DNA from: Streptomyces sp. ATexAB-D23
Lineage (GTDB): Bacteria > Actinomycetota > Actinomycetes > Streptomycetales > Streptomycetaceae
Reading direction: 5' to 3'
NCBI RefSeq assembly: GCF_000373645.1
Contig: NZ_KB892001.1
Location: 1,154-43,612, forward strand
Length of the DNA stretch: 42,459 nt
Position 1 is the stretch's first letter. Every line of letters starts with the position of its first letter. Positions 8,773 through 16,763 of the stretch are shown here, piece after piece. A program made the translations under genes and the position numbers. The notes under the pieces were generated by a model. That model worked only from the letters and a program-made list of their open reading frames with translations. It made no database searches and had not been told where the DNA came from.

Positions 8773-9960
8773 TCACCGGTCGGCCCCGGGAGTCTCCGGC
8801 GCGCCGGACGACGTACCACCGTCCGGCGTGGTGGCCGACCCGGTGTCGGGGGCGAACAGGCTCATCCCCAGGTACACGGCGGCCAGGAAGGCGATCACGC
8901 CCGCGATGGCGCTGGCCACCCGGGGCCGGCGCCGGATCGCCTCACCGGCGCTGCGCCGCCTGGCGGTCCCGGCCCGGGGGGCCGCACGCCGGCCGTGCCC
9001 GGAGGCCTGCGGCAGCCGGTACGTCGTCGGGGCGCCGGACTCCGCTCCGGGGGCCGGCGCGGCGGGGCGCGGGGCGTGCGGCGCCGGGTAGGCGGCGGGG
9101 GGTGGCGTCAGGGCCGGGGCAGGCTGATGCAGCGGCAGGGCCTCGGCCCGGCCCCGCCAGGCGTCGCCGTGGAACCAGTCGGCGACCTGCTGGGCGGTGG
9201 GCCGGTCCTCCGGCTGCTTGGCGAGCAGACCCAGGAGATAGGCGTCGAAGGCGGCGGACACGTCGACGCCGCGCTGCCGCAGCGGCACGGGCGGTGTGTC
9301 CACGTGCTGGTAGAGGGTGGCGGTGGCGGTGTCCGAGCGGAACGGCGGCTGCCCGAGCAGCAGTTGGTAGATGACGCAGCCGAGCGAGTACATGTCGGAC
9401 GCGGCGTCCGCCGTGCGGCCGAGCGCCCGCTCCGGGGCGAGGTAGAGGCTCGTACCGACGATGTGGCCCGTGGTCGTCAGCGCGGCGGAGGGGTCGTCGA
9501 CGAACTGGGCGATGCCGAAGTCGCCGATCTTGACGGTTCCCTCGCCGTCCAGCATCAGGTTCCCGGGCTTGATGTCGCGGTGGACGATGCCCTGCCGGTG
9601 CGCCGCGGCCAGCCCGGCGGCGGCCTGTCCGGCGATGCGGGCGGCCTGCTCGGGGCCCAGCCGCTCCTGGGCCAGCAGGAGATCGGCGAGGCTCCTGCCC
9701 TCGACGAGTTCCATCACGAGGAAGAGCCGGTCCTCCCAGGCCCCGAAGTCGAAGACCGCCACCAGATGGGGGTGGCTCAGCCGGGCGGCGGTCTGCGCCT
9801 CCAGCCGGAACCGGGCGGTGGCCGACTCGTCGGCGTGTTCCCCCAGCAGCAGCTTCACGGCGACCGCACGGCCGAGAACCTCGTCGGTGGCCCGCCAGAC
9901 CTCACCCATGCCGCCCCGGCCGATGGCGGATATCAGCCGGTACCGACCAGCAACCAGCAC
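8773..9960 (-). CDS. Membrane Ser/Thr protein kinase (Hanks type, PknB-like)
   Basis: From GTG 9960 the protein has 395 residues and begins VLVAGRYRLISAIGRGGMGE, the normal kinase start; the frame can be extended to TTG 10077, but that tail is unlike kinases and has no ribosome site. Visible: glycine loop GRGGMG (14-19), Lys36 (AVKLL), HRDIKPGN with Asp129, DFG 147-149, and APE of the activation segment. A Pro/Ala-rich linker (about 270-335) leads to a basic stretch and one membrane helix near 354-376, then a short (~20-residue) extracellular Gly/Ser/Thr-rich tail. No PASTA or other sensor domain follows. The AsnC-type regulator lies upstream on the same strand. Confidence 0.9.
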   Translation of the reverse strand: MLVAGRYRLISAIGRGGMGEVWRATDEVLGRAVAVKLLLGEHADESATARFRLEAQTAARLSHPHLVAVFDFGAWEDRLFLVMELVEGRSLADLLLAQERLGPEQAARIAGQAAAGLAAAHRQGIVHRDIKPGNLMLDGEGTVKIGDFGIAQFVDDPSAALTTTGHIVGTSLYLAPERALGRTADAASDMYSLGCVIYQLLLGQPPFRSDTATATLYQHVDTPPVPLRQRGVDVSAAFDAYLLGLLAKQPEDRPTAQQVADWFHGDAWRGRAEALPLHQPAPALTPPPAAYPAPHAPRPAAPAPGAESGAPTTYRLPQASGHGRRAAPRAGTARRRSAGEAIRRRPRVASAIAGVIAFLAAVYLGMSLFAPDTGSATTPDGGTSSGAPETPGADR

Positions 9961-10192
9961 CTGTGCACACCTGTCTCGAATAGTCGGGCCTCTCGGGCAG
10001 CCCGGACGGAGGGCCGCTTCGACTGCCGCGGCGGCGGCCTCGTCGGGGACGAGGGCGGGGTGGGGGGAGCGCGGCAAGATCAGGATATCCGGCGCGCGGA
10101 GCGCCGACGACCGGCGGTCACCGCCGTGGCCGGGGAGGCGCGTTGACGGGCCGCCGGCGCCGGGTCCGCCAGGTGCGGCCGACGGGGGGAGT

Positions 10193-10216
10193 CCGGTGAC
10201 GAGTGGTCGTCACCGG
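10193..10216 (-). terminator. Hairpin at the end of the AsnC regulator
   Basis: CCGGTGACGA and TCGTCACCGG form a perfect 10-bp stem with a GTGG loop, overlapping the stop codon of the Lrp/AsnC gene (10210-10212). It may end that transcript before the kinase gene or attenuate read-through. The rest of 9961-10209 holds no recognisable gene. Confidence 0.6.
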
Positions 10217-10692
10217 CCGCCGGCCGCGGCCCGGCCCACGGACTCGACCAGGGGCAGCAGCCGGTGCGGCACGCGTTCGCGCAGCGCCACATCGGTGCGG
10301 GTCCTGACCACGCCGGGCAGCCGGATGAGTCGCTGGATGACGTCCTCCAGGTGCCCGTTGTCCCGCGCGACGACCCGGGTCAGCAGGTCGCCGCCGCCCG
10401 TGGTCGAGAAGGCCTCGACGATCTCCGGCACGGCGGCGAGCGCCTCGCCGACGTCGTCGAGGTGTCCCTGCGTGACCTCCAGGTGCACGAAGGCCAGGAC
10501 CGGGTGGCCGAGCGCGGCTGGGGAGAGGAAGGGACCGCTCCCGGTGATCACACCGTCCCGTTCCAGCCGGTCGATCCGGGCCTGCAGGGTGCCCCGGGCG
10601 ATGGCCAGGATGCGCGCGTACTCGCGCACGCTCGTCTGCGGCTGTTCGATGAGCAGTCGCAGGATACGGGTGTCGAGTGCGTCCACCGCCAT
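10210..10692 (-). CDS. Lrp/AsnC-family transcriptional regulator
   Basis: A 160-residue protein with an N-terminal winged helix-turn-helix (about 1-60: LDTRILRLLIEQPQTSVREY, then ARGTLQARIDRLERDGVI) and a C-terminal RAM/ligand-binding domain (about 65-145; LAFVHLEVTQG, TTGGGDLLTRVVARD). The length is normal for this family, which usually binds amino acids and forms octamers on promoter DNA. ATG 10692 immediately precedes the start of the family homology. It is leftward, upstream of the kinase gene. No amino-acid transporter or catabolic gene is beside it, so its effector cannot be guessed. Confidence 0.92.
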   Translation of the reverse strand: MAVDALDTRILRLLIEQPQTSVREYARILAIARGTLQARIDRLERDGVITGSGPFLSPAALGHPVLAFVHLEVTQGHLDDVGEALAAVPEIVEAFSTTGGGDLLTRVVARDNGHLEDVIQRLIRLPGVVRTRTDVALRERVPHRLLPLVESVGRAAAGGR

Positions 10693-10785
10693 GCTTCGCC
10701 GGCCTCTTTCGGTGTCGTTCGGGCCAGCGACTGTACCAACGGCCTATGTGTGTGCCAGGCCGCCCTGCCGTCGTCGCGGCCGGAT

Positions 10786-10818
10786 GTGCCCCGCGCACGG
10801 GCGGGTGGCGCGGGGCAC
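10786..10818 (-). terminator. Terminator after the LPMO gene
   Basis: GTGCCCCGCGC (10786-10796) and GCGCGGGGCAC (10808-10818) form a perfect 11-bp stem with an 11-nt loop, ending 10 bp beyond the LPMO stop codon. It is a typical GC-rich streptomycete terminator. Confidence 0.75.
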
Positions 10819-10828
10819 GGGCCGGACG

Positions 10829-11419
10829 TCAGAACTGGACGTCTGAGCAGGCGTAGAAGGCGTTGCCCGTGTCGGAGATCGTCCAGACACCGAGGATCAG
10901 GTGCTTGCCGGACTTCTGCGGCAGCGTGCCGGAATGGCTGACCGTCGAACCCGGCAGCTTCCCGCCGAAGGGCACGGTCAGGAACGGCTGCGGCTCCAGG
11001 TCGGCCCGGGTGAGCGGCTGGGTGGGGTCGTAGCCGTCCTTGGTGATGTAGTAGCGGAAGTCGGTCGTGGCGTGGCGGGCCTCGATCCGCCAGTTGAAGG
11101 TGTAGTTCTGACCGGCCGTGACCTGCGTGGCGGGCCAGGCTCCGCCGCGCGGGTCGTCCAGTTCGGAGAAGCGGCCGATGCCGCCCGAGCAGATGTGGCC
11201 GTCGGCCGGGCCGCGGGTGGGGAACCCCTTGGGACCCTCGACGCTCGGCGGCTCCCACTGGATCTGCCCGCAGTGCTTGACGGTGCCGATCCCGCAGAGC
11301 TGCTGACGGCTGATCGGGGAGTCGGTGTAGCCGTGGCTCTGGGCGGTGCCCGAGGTGGCCAGCAGGGCCGCGCCGACCAGCCCCAGGCCGGCCAGTAAGG
11401 AAGTGATCTTTCTGCGCAT
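10829..11419 (-). CDS. AA10 lytic polysaccharide monooxygenase (chitin-type)
   Basis: A 196-residue secreted copper enzyme that oxidatively cleaves crystalline polysaccharide. The start is ATG 11419 behind AGGAG; signal peptide 1-28 ends ...GTAQS so that mature residue 1 is His29 (HGYTDSP), as the copper histidine brace requires. The second brace residue is His116 (IEARHATTDF), and the axial aromatic is Phe188 (GNAFYAC). Single-domain size (~168 mature residues) and the motif HGYTDSPISRQQLCG fit the chitin-active AA10 clade; no binding module is attached. Two DasR-like boxes upstream imply induction by N-acetylglucosamine or chitin breakdown products. Confidence 0.95.
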   Translation of the reverse strand: MRRKITSLLAGLGLVGAALLATSGTAQSHGYTDSPISRQQLCGIGTVKHCGQIQWEPPSVEGPKGFPTRGPADGHICSGGIGRFSELDDPRGGAWPATQVTAGQNYTFNWRIEARHATTDFRYYITKDGYDPTQPLTRADLEPQPFLTVPFGGKLPGSTVSHSGTLPQKSGKHLILGVWTISDTGNAFYACSDVQF

Positions 11420-11459
11420 ACGTCGCTCCTGGAGATGTGGGGTGATGTCCGGAGAGTGC

Positions 11460-11515
11460 TGCGGTCTAGACCAAGGGTGAGCGTAGCGATGGCAACTTGA
11501 CATGTCTAGACCAGA
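11460..11515 (-). promoter_or_regulatory. Twin DasR-responsive (dre-like) boxes upstream of the LPMO
   Basis: Two copies of the TGGTCTAGACCA-type core lie 41-96 bp before the LPMO start: GGTCTAGACC (11463-11472, perfect palindrome) and TGTCTAGACCA (11503-11513), 40 bp apart. The known DasR element is roughly ACTGGTCTAGACCAGT, and chitinase promoters of Streptomyces carry related 12-bp direct repeats. Roughly four helical turns separate the copies, allowing two dimers on one face. The promoter itself could not be fixed with confidence. Confidence 0.75.
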
Positions 11516-11683
11516 GGCGCCATCGGGCTCGCCCTGTGCGGCCGGGGCGCCACTCCCGCAACGACGGCCGTCGCGGGACGGTCCGCCGCGTCCCGCGACG
11601 GTCCGCCGCGTCCGAGGGTGGCCTGCCGCGCGGGCGGGCCCGCGCGGCGGCCGGCTGCCCCACATCCCGGGCCCGGCGGTGTT

Positions 11684-13024
11684 CTACCCGCGGGACGCCT
11701 CGACCTTCCAGGTCAGCCGCTCGGTGGCCTCGGCGAGGACCTTGGGGTCGCGGATCGACTTCGTACGGTCCACCGACTCGACGGTGACCGTGTGCGTCCT
11801 GCCGTCCTTGGGCACGCCCAGCTGGGCGGGGGCGGCGGTGAGGCCCTGGGCGCGCTTCACCCGGACCCCGTCGACGTACCAGCGCAGTTCCGGCGCCGCC
11901 AGTCCGGTGAGCGCGGCCCGCGTCACCTTGATCCTGTCGGTCCTGAGGACCGTGGAGCCCGTGGGAGTGCTGCTGCTCAGCACGTTGGCCTCGCGGTAGA
12001 AGCCCGCGATCATGGCCTCGCGCCCGGGGAGGTTGAAGTCGCTGACGTCCAGGGTCCGCATGATCGAGTTGGCGGTCGGGCGGTAGATCCCGAACGGGTA
12101 GTAGCTGCTGCCCTCGTACGTGCCGACGGTGCCGCCCGTGGGGTCGGCCTCGCCGAGCCAGCGGTACCACTTGCTCCGGCCGGCGGCCATCTGCCCCGCG
12201 GTGAGGATGCTGGAGTTGATGTCCGGGAGCTCACCGCCCGTCCAGGTGCCGTAGCTGTCATAGGTGTACTCGTCCGCCAGCAGGCCCACCGAATGGGCCA
12301 TTTCATGCGCGGCGATCATGCTCGACTGCTCGTTGTCCGACGACAGGGTCGAGACGCCGTCGAACGGGTAGCCCTCGTCCTCCAGGCCCGAGTAGCCGGC
12401 GCCGCCGTACTTCGTCGAGTGGGAGACGACGACGACCAGGTCGGCGTCCGGCGCCTTCGCCGCGTACGACGCGACCTTGTCGATGTCGGCGCAGATCAGC
12501 CGCTCGGTCTGCGAGCACCAGAAGTAGCTGCCGAGGGCGGTGTCCTTGACGACGTCGGCGGTGGGGTCCCCGCTGATGCCGGACTCGGCGGAGACCGCGT
12601 CGACCGTCCACACGTTCATCAGGCCCTGGTAGCTGGCGTAGGGCTCGATGGCGGTGATGTCCGCCCACTTGGCGGCGGCCGCGGAGTGGAAGGCGTCCTG
12701 CTCGTCGGCCGTGTAGCCGTCGCCGACGATCACCACGTCGAGCCGGTCGTCCGAGGAGCCGGTCACGGACAGCCGGCCGACCGCCCCGTCCGTCGTCGAA
12801 GCGGCGGGCGCCGCGCTGCGGGCCGCGACGCGCCCCGTCTCCGTGCGGAGCGGGACCTGGGTCCGGTGCCCCGCGCCGCCCGGCTCGGGGAAGTACTCGA
12901 CGCCGACGCGCCGTTCCCCCGCGGGCTCCGGGTCCGCGGCCGACGCGGGAGCGGCGAGAGCCGCCCCCAGGACGGCCATGAGCGCGACGCTCATGGATAT
13001 GGCGGCAGTTCTTTTTGTGTGCAT
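11684..13024 (-). CDS. Secreted M64 (IgA peptidase-type) metallopeptidase
   Basis: A 446-residue protein from ATG 13024, which has GAGGA 6-10 nt upstream; the upstream in-frame ATG 13060 has no such site and would put a polar tail before the signal peptide. The signal peptide (1-30) ends APASA. The catalytic centre is H240-E-M-A-H244 within HEMAHSVGLLADEY, the M64 pattern; the preceding segment DVVIVGDGYTADEQDAFH is also characteristic. A C-terminal beta-rich part (about 350-446; RWYVDG, THTVTVESVD) resembles an Ig-like domain. The original M64 enzyme cleaves human IgA, but soil homologues presumably digest other proteins. It ends just upstream of the LPMO promoter on the same strand. Confidence 0.9.
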   Translation of the reverse strand: MHTKRTAAISMSVALMAVLGAALAAPASAADPEPAGERRVGVEYFPEPGGAGHRTQVPLRTETGRVAARSAAPAASTTDGAVGRLSVTGSSDDRLDVVIVGDGYTADEQDAFHSAAAAKWADITAIEPYASYQGLMNVWTVDAVSAESGISGDPTADVVKDTALGSYFWCSQTERLICADIDKVASYAAKAPDADLVVVVSHSTKYGGAGYSGLEDEGYPFDGVSTLSSDNEQSSMIAAHEMAHSVGLLADEYTYDSYGTWTGGELPDINSSILTAGQMAAGRSKWYRWLGEADPTGGTVGTYEGSSYYPFGIYRPTANSIMRTLDVSDFNLPGREAMIAGFYREANVLSSSTPTGSTVLRTDRIKVTRAALTGLAAPELRWYVDGVRVKRAQGLTAAPAQLGVPKDGRTHTVTVESVDRTKSIRDPKVLAEATERLTWKVEASRG

Positions 13025-13446
13025 GTCAATCCTCACTCTGGTGTCCGGCTCGGAAGCCATGTACGGCGATGGCGCGCGGACGGGGCGGGGGTGGCTCTCG
13101 TCACAGGCGAGCCCGAGCGGCCGGTCCGGCGGAAAGCGGCCATCCGCCGCGAGCCCACCGAGCCCGAACTCGGCGCCCCCGCACCCGTATCAAAATAAGT
13201 TCTGGGTTCAATATGCTTGATGCGCCGTTTAACTTAGGTTCCGCGAAGGGAGCCGCACAACGGGGCAGGGGGTGCTCGGGAGGTTGCATTTGGGTAACCG
13301 GTCGTACCGCGGCCGAACGGACGGGGGTGCCGCTCCACGCTCCCGGCGGGCGCGACGCGTATGGGAATATGCGGAGTCGCCGCGGGCGGTGAGTCCGGAC
13401 GCCGGACGGGGCCGATCCACCGGTGGACGAGAAACGAGGGGCTGTC
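13025..13446. other. Divergent intergenic region without a gene
   Basis: The 422-nt stretch separates the leftward M64 peptidase and the rightward XRE/TPR regulator. Its centre (13190-13250) is strikingly AT-rich for this genome, which suggests promoters. On the minus strand TTGAAC followed 16 nt later by TACGGG is one candidate for the peptidase. Short frames here lack ribosome sites and were not called. Confidence 0.5.
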
Positions 13447-14865
13447 ATGGCGCAAGCCGACGGAGTATCGGTCAACAGCGACGGAACGACCGGCTCCGAG
13501 GACGGGCGGCCGGAGGGGCCGAGGGGCCCCGCGGCGATCGGCCGGAGGGTGAAGCGGCTGCGCAAGGAGCGTCGGCTGACCCAGCGGCAGCTTGCCGAGC
13601 CCGAGTACACCGCCGCGTACGTCTCGACTCTGGAGGCCGGCAAGGTGCGGCCCTCCGAGGCCGCTCTGCGGCACATCGCCGAGCGGCTCGGGGTCGCCGA
13701 GGAGGAACTCGCCACGGGCCGGCCCACCCATCTCGTCGCGGACCTGCGGGGCGGGCTCACCGACGCGCAGCGGGTGCTGGCGGTGGGCGACGCCGCGGAC
13801 GCGCGGGCCGCCTACGAGGAGATCCTGCGCAGGGCCGACGAGTACGAACTCGCCCTGGAGCGCGGAGCCGCGCTCACCGGCCTGGGGGAATGCGCCCTGG
13901 AGACGGGTGAACTCGCCGAGGCCGTCGGCCGGTTCGAGGCGGCCGAACTCGCGCTGGCCGGCGAACCCCTCCCGGCCCGCGCGCGTGCGGTCCGGGGCAG
14001 GTCGATCGCGCACTACCTGGCGGGCGAACTCCGCTACTCCTGCTATCTGCTGGAGAGCGCGATCGACGAGCTGAACACATCGGGGCTGCACGATCCGGGC
14101 GCGCTGCTCCAGCTGTACACGGCCTCGATCGCCCCGTACATGGACATGGGTGCCCACGCCCGAGCCGCGCAGGCCGCCGAACTCGCGCTCGCCCTGGTGC
14201 CCCAGGTGTCCGACCCCGCACTCGTCGCCGGCATGCACCGCACCGTGGCCCGCACCCTGATCGCCGAAGGCAGGGCCGACGCCGCCCAGACCTCGTTGGC
14301 ACGGGCGACCGAGCTCTACGAACAACTGCAGATCCGCACCGAACTCGCCCACTGCCACTGGATGCGGGGCTACGTCTGCGCCCAGGACGGCGACCTCGTC
14401 CAGGCGGAGGCGGCGCTGCGGACCGCCCGCTCGATGCTGGTCTCCAAGCGCGCGGCCCTGTACGTCTCCCAGGTGGAGGTCGAACTCGCCGACGTCCTGC
14501 GCAGGAGCGGGAAGTCGGCGCAGGCCGCGGAGCTGCTGGGGAGCCTGCTGGTCGGCCTCCAGCACGGCCGCGGCGCGCTGCACGCCGGCGGGGCCCACCG
14601 GTTGCTCGGGCTGATCGCCGAGGAGGCCGGCGACGTCGAGTCCGCCGAGCTGCACTACGCCACCGCGCTCTCCCTGCTCGAACAGACCGGAGCCGCCGGA
14701 GACCTCGCCGACATCTGCCGGCTCCTCGGCGACCTGATGCGCCACGAGGGCCGCACGGAGGAGGCGCTGAACGCGTACCGGACCGGGCTCGGGCACCGTG
14801 CCGAGCCCGGGACCACCACGCTCGGCCCCGCTCCCGCCCGCCCGCCGTTCACCTCCTGGACCTGA
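13447..14865 (+). CDS. XRE-family regulator with C-terminal TPR repeats
   Basis: A 472-residue protein from ATG 13447, which has GAGGGG upstream; GTG 13423 would add eight residues. After a charged leader, an XRE helix-turn-helix spans about 32-87 (IGRRVKRLRKERRLTQRQLA, then AYVSTLEAGKVRPSE). The remainder (about 100-440) is a run of helical pairs with TPR signatures (DARAAYEEILRRADEYELAL, GDVESAELHYATALSLLEQT). In this class the repeats often bind a peptide or partner protein and switch the DNA-binding half. It stands alone, so its targets are unknown. Confidence 0.9.
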   Translation: MAQADGVSVNSDGTTGSEDGRPEGPRGPAAIGRRVKRLRKERRLTQRQLAEPEYTAAYVSTLEAGKVRPSEAALRHIAERLGVAEEELATGRPTHLVADLRGGLTDAQRVLAVGDAADARAAYEEILRRADEYELALERGAALTGLGECALETGELAEAVGRFEAAELALAGEPLPARARAVRGRSIAHYLAGELRYSCYLLESAIDELNTSGLHDPGALLQLYTASIAPYMDMGAHARAAQAAELALALVPQVSDPALVAGMHRTVARTLIAEGRADAAQTSLARATELYEQLQIRTELAHCHWMRGYVCAQDGDLVQAEAALRTARSMLVSKRAALYVSQVEVELADVLRRSGKSAQAAELLGSLLVGLQHGRGALHAGGAHRLLGLIAEEAGDVESAELHYATALSLLEQTGAAGDLADICRLLGDLMRHEGRTEEALNAYRTGLGHRAEPGTTTLGPAPARPPFTSWT

Positions 14866-14982
14866 GGGGGCGGGCGGGCCGGCTGCCACGGCTCCGGGGC
14901 GGTGGCCGTTCGCGCGGGTGTCGCGCGGGGCTGGTCCGTTGGCTCTGCCGCGGCTGAGATGGGCCACCGGATTCTGGGCCAT

Positions 14983-15013
14983 TGGTTCAATGAATCGGGC
15001 CCCGTTTGAACCA
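14983..15013. promoter_or_regulatory. Inverted repeat upstream of the FUSC gene
   Basis: TGGTTCAA (14983-14990) and TTGAACCA (15006-15013) are perfect 8-bp arms around a 15-nt GC-rich spacer, 117-147 bp upstream of the FUSC start, with an AT-rich GATATATC stretch just after (15030-15040). It could be an operator for a regulator contacting separated half-sites or a hairpin in the leader. No known consensus was recognised. Confidence 0.4.
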
Positions 15014-15129
15014 TTCGCCCGTCAGATGCTCAGATATATCAGTCAATGGCGCTGCGGGTCCCGCGAGGACCCATGCGGCGCCTTTCTCATGTCCGGGCTG
15101 GTCCAGGTGCGAAGAAGGGGCGGGGCAAC

Positions 15130-16632
15130 TTGCTGAAGAGGGCGTTCGTGGCACCGGACCCGGGGCGGATCCGGCTCCGGTTCGCGTCCCGGGCCGTGCT
15201 CGGCATCGGGCTCGCCGTCGCGCTGTGCGGGGCGGCCGGGCACTCACTGGTGGCGGCCATCGCCGGTGGCCTGGCCGCGCTGCTCGCGCTGTTCACGGTG
15301 ACCGACGCGACGGTGCGCGGGCAGGCGGCGACGACCGCGCTTCTCCCCGTCGTGGGCTTCCCGGTGCTGGCGCTCGCCGCCGTACTGCATGATCTGCCCG
15401 TCGCGCGCGACCTGGCGTTCCTCGCTGTCGTGGGGGCGGGTGTGTACGCGCGGCGGTGGGGACCTCGCGGGCACTCGCTCGGAGTGTTCGCCTTCATGTC
15501 CTACTTCTCGGCCCAGTTCCTGCACACCGTGCCCGGCCGGCTGCCCGAGCTGTACGCGGCCGTACTGCTGTCGCTGGCCGCGTCGTCCGTGGTGCGCTTC
15601 GGTGTGTGGTGCTACGAGCGGAGGCTCTCGGCGCCCGTGGCCGTCGCCCCGCCCACCGGGGGAGCGGGGCTCGGGCGGATCACGACGCGGCAGGCCGTGC
15701 AGGCGACGTCGGGGGCGGCGTTCGCGCTGATGGCGGGCCAGGTGCTCTCCGACCAGCGCTGGTACTGGGCGGTCGGAGCCACCTGGTGGGTGTTCGTGGC
15801 CACGACCTCGCGGGGCGAGACCATCGTGCGCGGCTTCCGGCGCTTCCTGGGGACGGTCCTCGGGATCGGCCTGGGCTTCGCCGTCGCCGTGCCGCTGCAC
15901 CACGAGCCCGTCGTGGCCGCGCTGAGCGTGTTCGGCATCTTCTACACCGCCGCGGTCTCCTACACCTGGATGATGCTGGCCGTGACCGTGATGGCGAGCA
16001 TGCTGTACGGGCTGCTCGGCGTGCTCGACACGGATCTGCTCGTCCTGCGGGTGACGGAGACGACGGTCGGGGCGGCCGGCGCCCTGCTGGCGGTGGTGTT
16101 CGTGCTTCCGGTGACCACGCACTCGGTGACCGAGGCATGGGTGGAGCGGGCGCTGCGCTGTGTCCACACCTGCACGGCGCGGGCCGCCGCCCGGCTCGCC
16201 GGGAGCGCGGACGCCGACCCGCACCGGAGCGTTGCCGAACTGGAGGCGATCCTCGGCAGGGTGCGCCTGTCGCTCGCCCCGCTGGTGCACCCGCTCAACC
16301 CGCTGCGGGCCCGCAAGCGGCGGGCACGGCACGTGCTCGCGCTGCTCGACGACTGCGCGCGCGAGGTGCGCGGACTGGCCTTTGTCGCCGCCGACCCGGA
16401 GGCCTCGCACGATGCCCGCCTCGCCGCCGCCTGCTGGCGCGTCGAGAGCGCGGTGGAGGCGCTGACCGCCCCGGGGCGGCCCGCCCGCACCACGGTCGCC
16501 GCGGCTCTCCCGGCGCACCCCGCGGTGACCGAGCCCGCCCTCGCCCACCTGCACGGCCTGGAGCGCGCGCTCGCCGAACTCGCCGCCCCGCTGCACAGCC
16601 CGCCGCGCGCGCCCCTGGGCGTCACCGCCTGA
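15130..16632 (+). CDS. FUSC-family integral membrane protein (putative aromatic-compound exporter)
   Basis: About 500 residues from TTG 15130. This start is preferred over ATG 15046 because GGGGCGGGG lies just upstream and the protein then begins LLKRAFVAPDPGRIRLRFAS, the usual N-terminus of the family. Two blocks of hydrophobic helices (about 25-150 and 190-340) flank a short loop, followed by a cytoplasmic C-terminal half with an arginine-rich patch (PLRARKRRARH). FUSC/YccC-like proteins are linked to efflux of aromatic acids. It stands alone; the lactonase downstream appears to have its own promoter. Export is inferred from the family only. Confidence 0.82.
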   Translation: MLKRAFVAPDPGRIRLRFASRAVLGIGLAVALCGAAGHSLVAAIAGGLAALLALFTVTDATVRGQAATTALLPVVGFPVLALAAVLHDLPVARDLAFLAVVGAGVYARRWGPRGHSLGVFAFMSYFSAQFLHTVPGRLPELYAAVLLSLAASSVVRFGVWCYERRLSAPVAVAPPTGGAGLGRITTRQAVQATSGAAFALMAGQVLSDQRWYWAVGATWWVFVATTSRGETIVRGFRRFLGTVLGIGLGFAVAVPLHHEPVVAALSVFGIFYTAAVSYTWMMLAVTVMASMLYGLLGVLDTDLLVLRVTETTVGAAGALLAVVFVLPVTTHSVTEAWVERALRCVHTCTARAAARLAGSADADPHRSVAELEAILGRVRLSLAPLVHPLNPLRARKRRARHVLALLDDCAREVRGLAFVAADPEASHDARLAAACWRVESAVEALTAPGRPARTTVAAALPAHPAVTEPALAHLHGLERALAELAAPLHSPPRAPLGVTA

Positions 16633-16671
16633 TCCGGCGGCCCGCGGTGGCGTCCCACGATCCGGCACCCT

Positions 16672-16683
16672 TGGTCTGGACCA
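16672..16683. promoter_or_regulatory. DasR-like palindrome upstream of the lactonase
   Basis: TGGTCTGGACCA is symmetric except at the two central positions and matches the core of the DasR element (TGGTCTAGACCA) at 11 of 12 bases. It is 80 bp upstream of the GTG start at 16764, in the 131-bp space after the FUSC gene. Chance is possible in GC-rich DNA, but the position suits a promoter operator. Confidence 0.45.
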
Positions 16684-16763
16684 CGCCGGGCACTGCTACC
16701 GTCGCGGCGGAAGATCACGACGGCCGGGTCCGCCGTGATCAGTCGGCGGAGAGGAGCAGTGCG

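Noticed and set aside
8795..8820. TCCGGCGCGCCGGA palindrome near the kinase stop
   Set aside because: Inside coding sequence and GC-only; such palindromes are frequent by chance in this genome.
9961..10077. N-terminal extension of the Ser/Thr kinase to TTG 10077
   Set aside because: No ribosome site upstream and the added residues are unlike kinases; GTG 9960 has an upstream AGG and gives the normal N-terminus.
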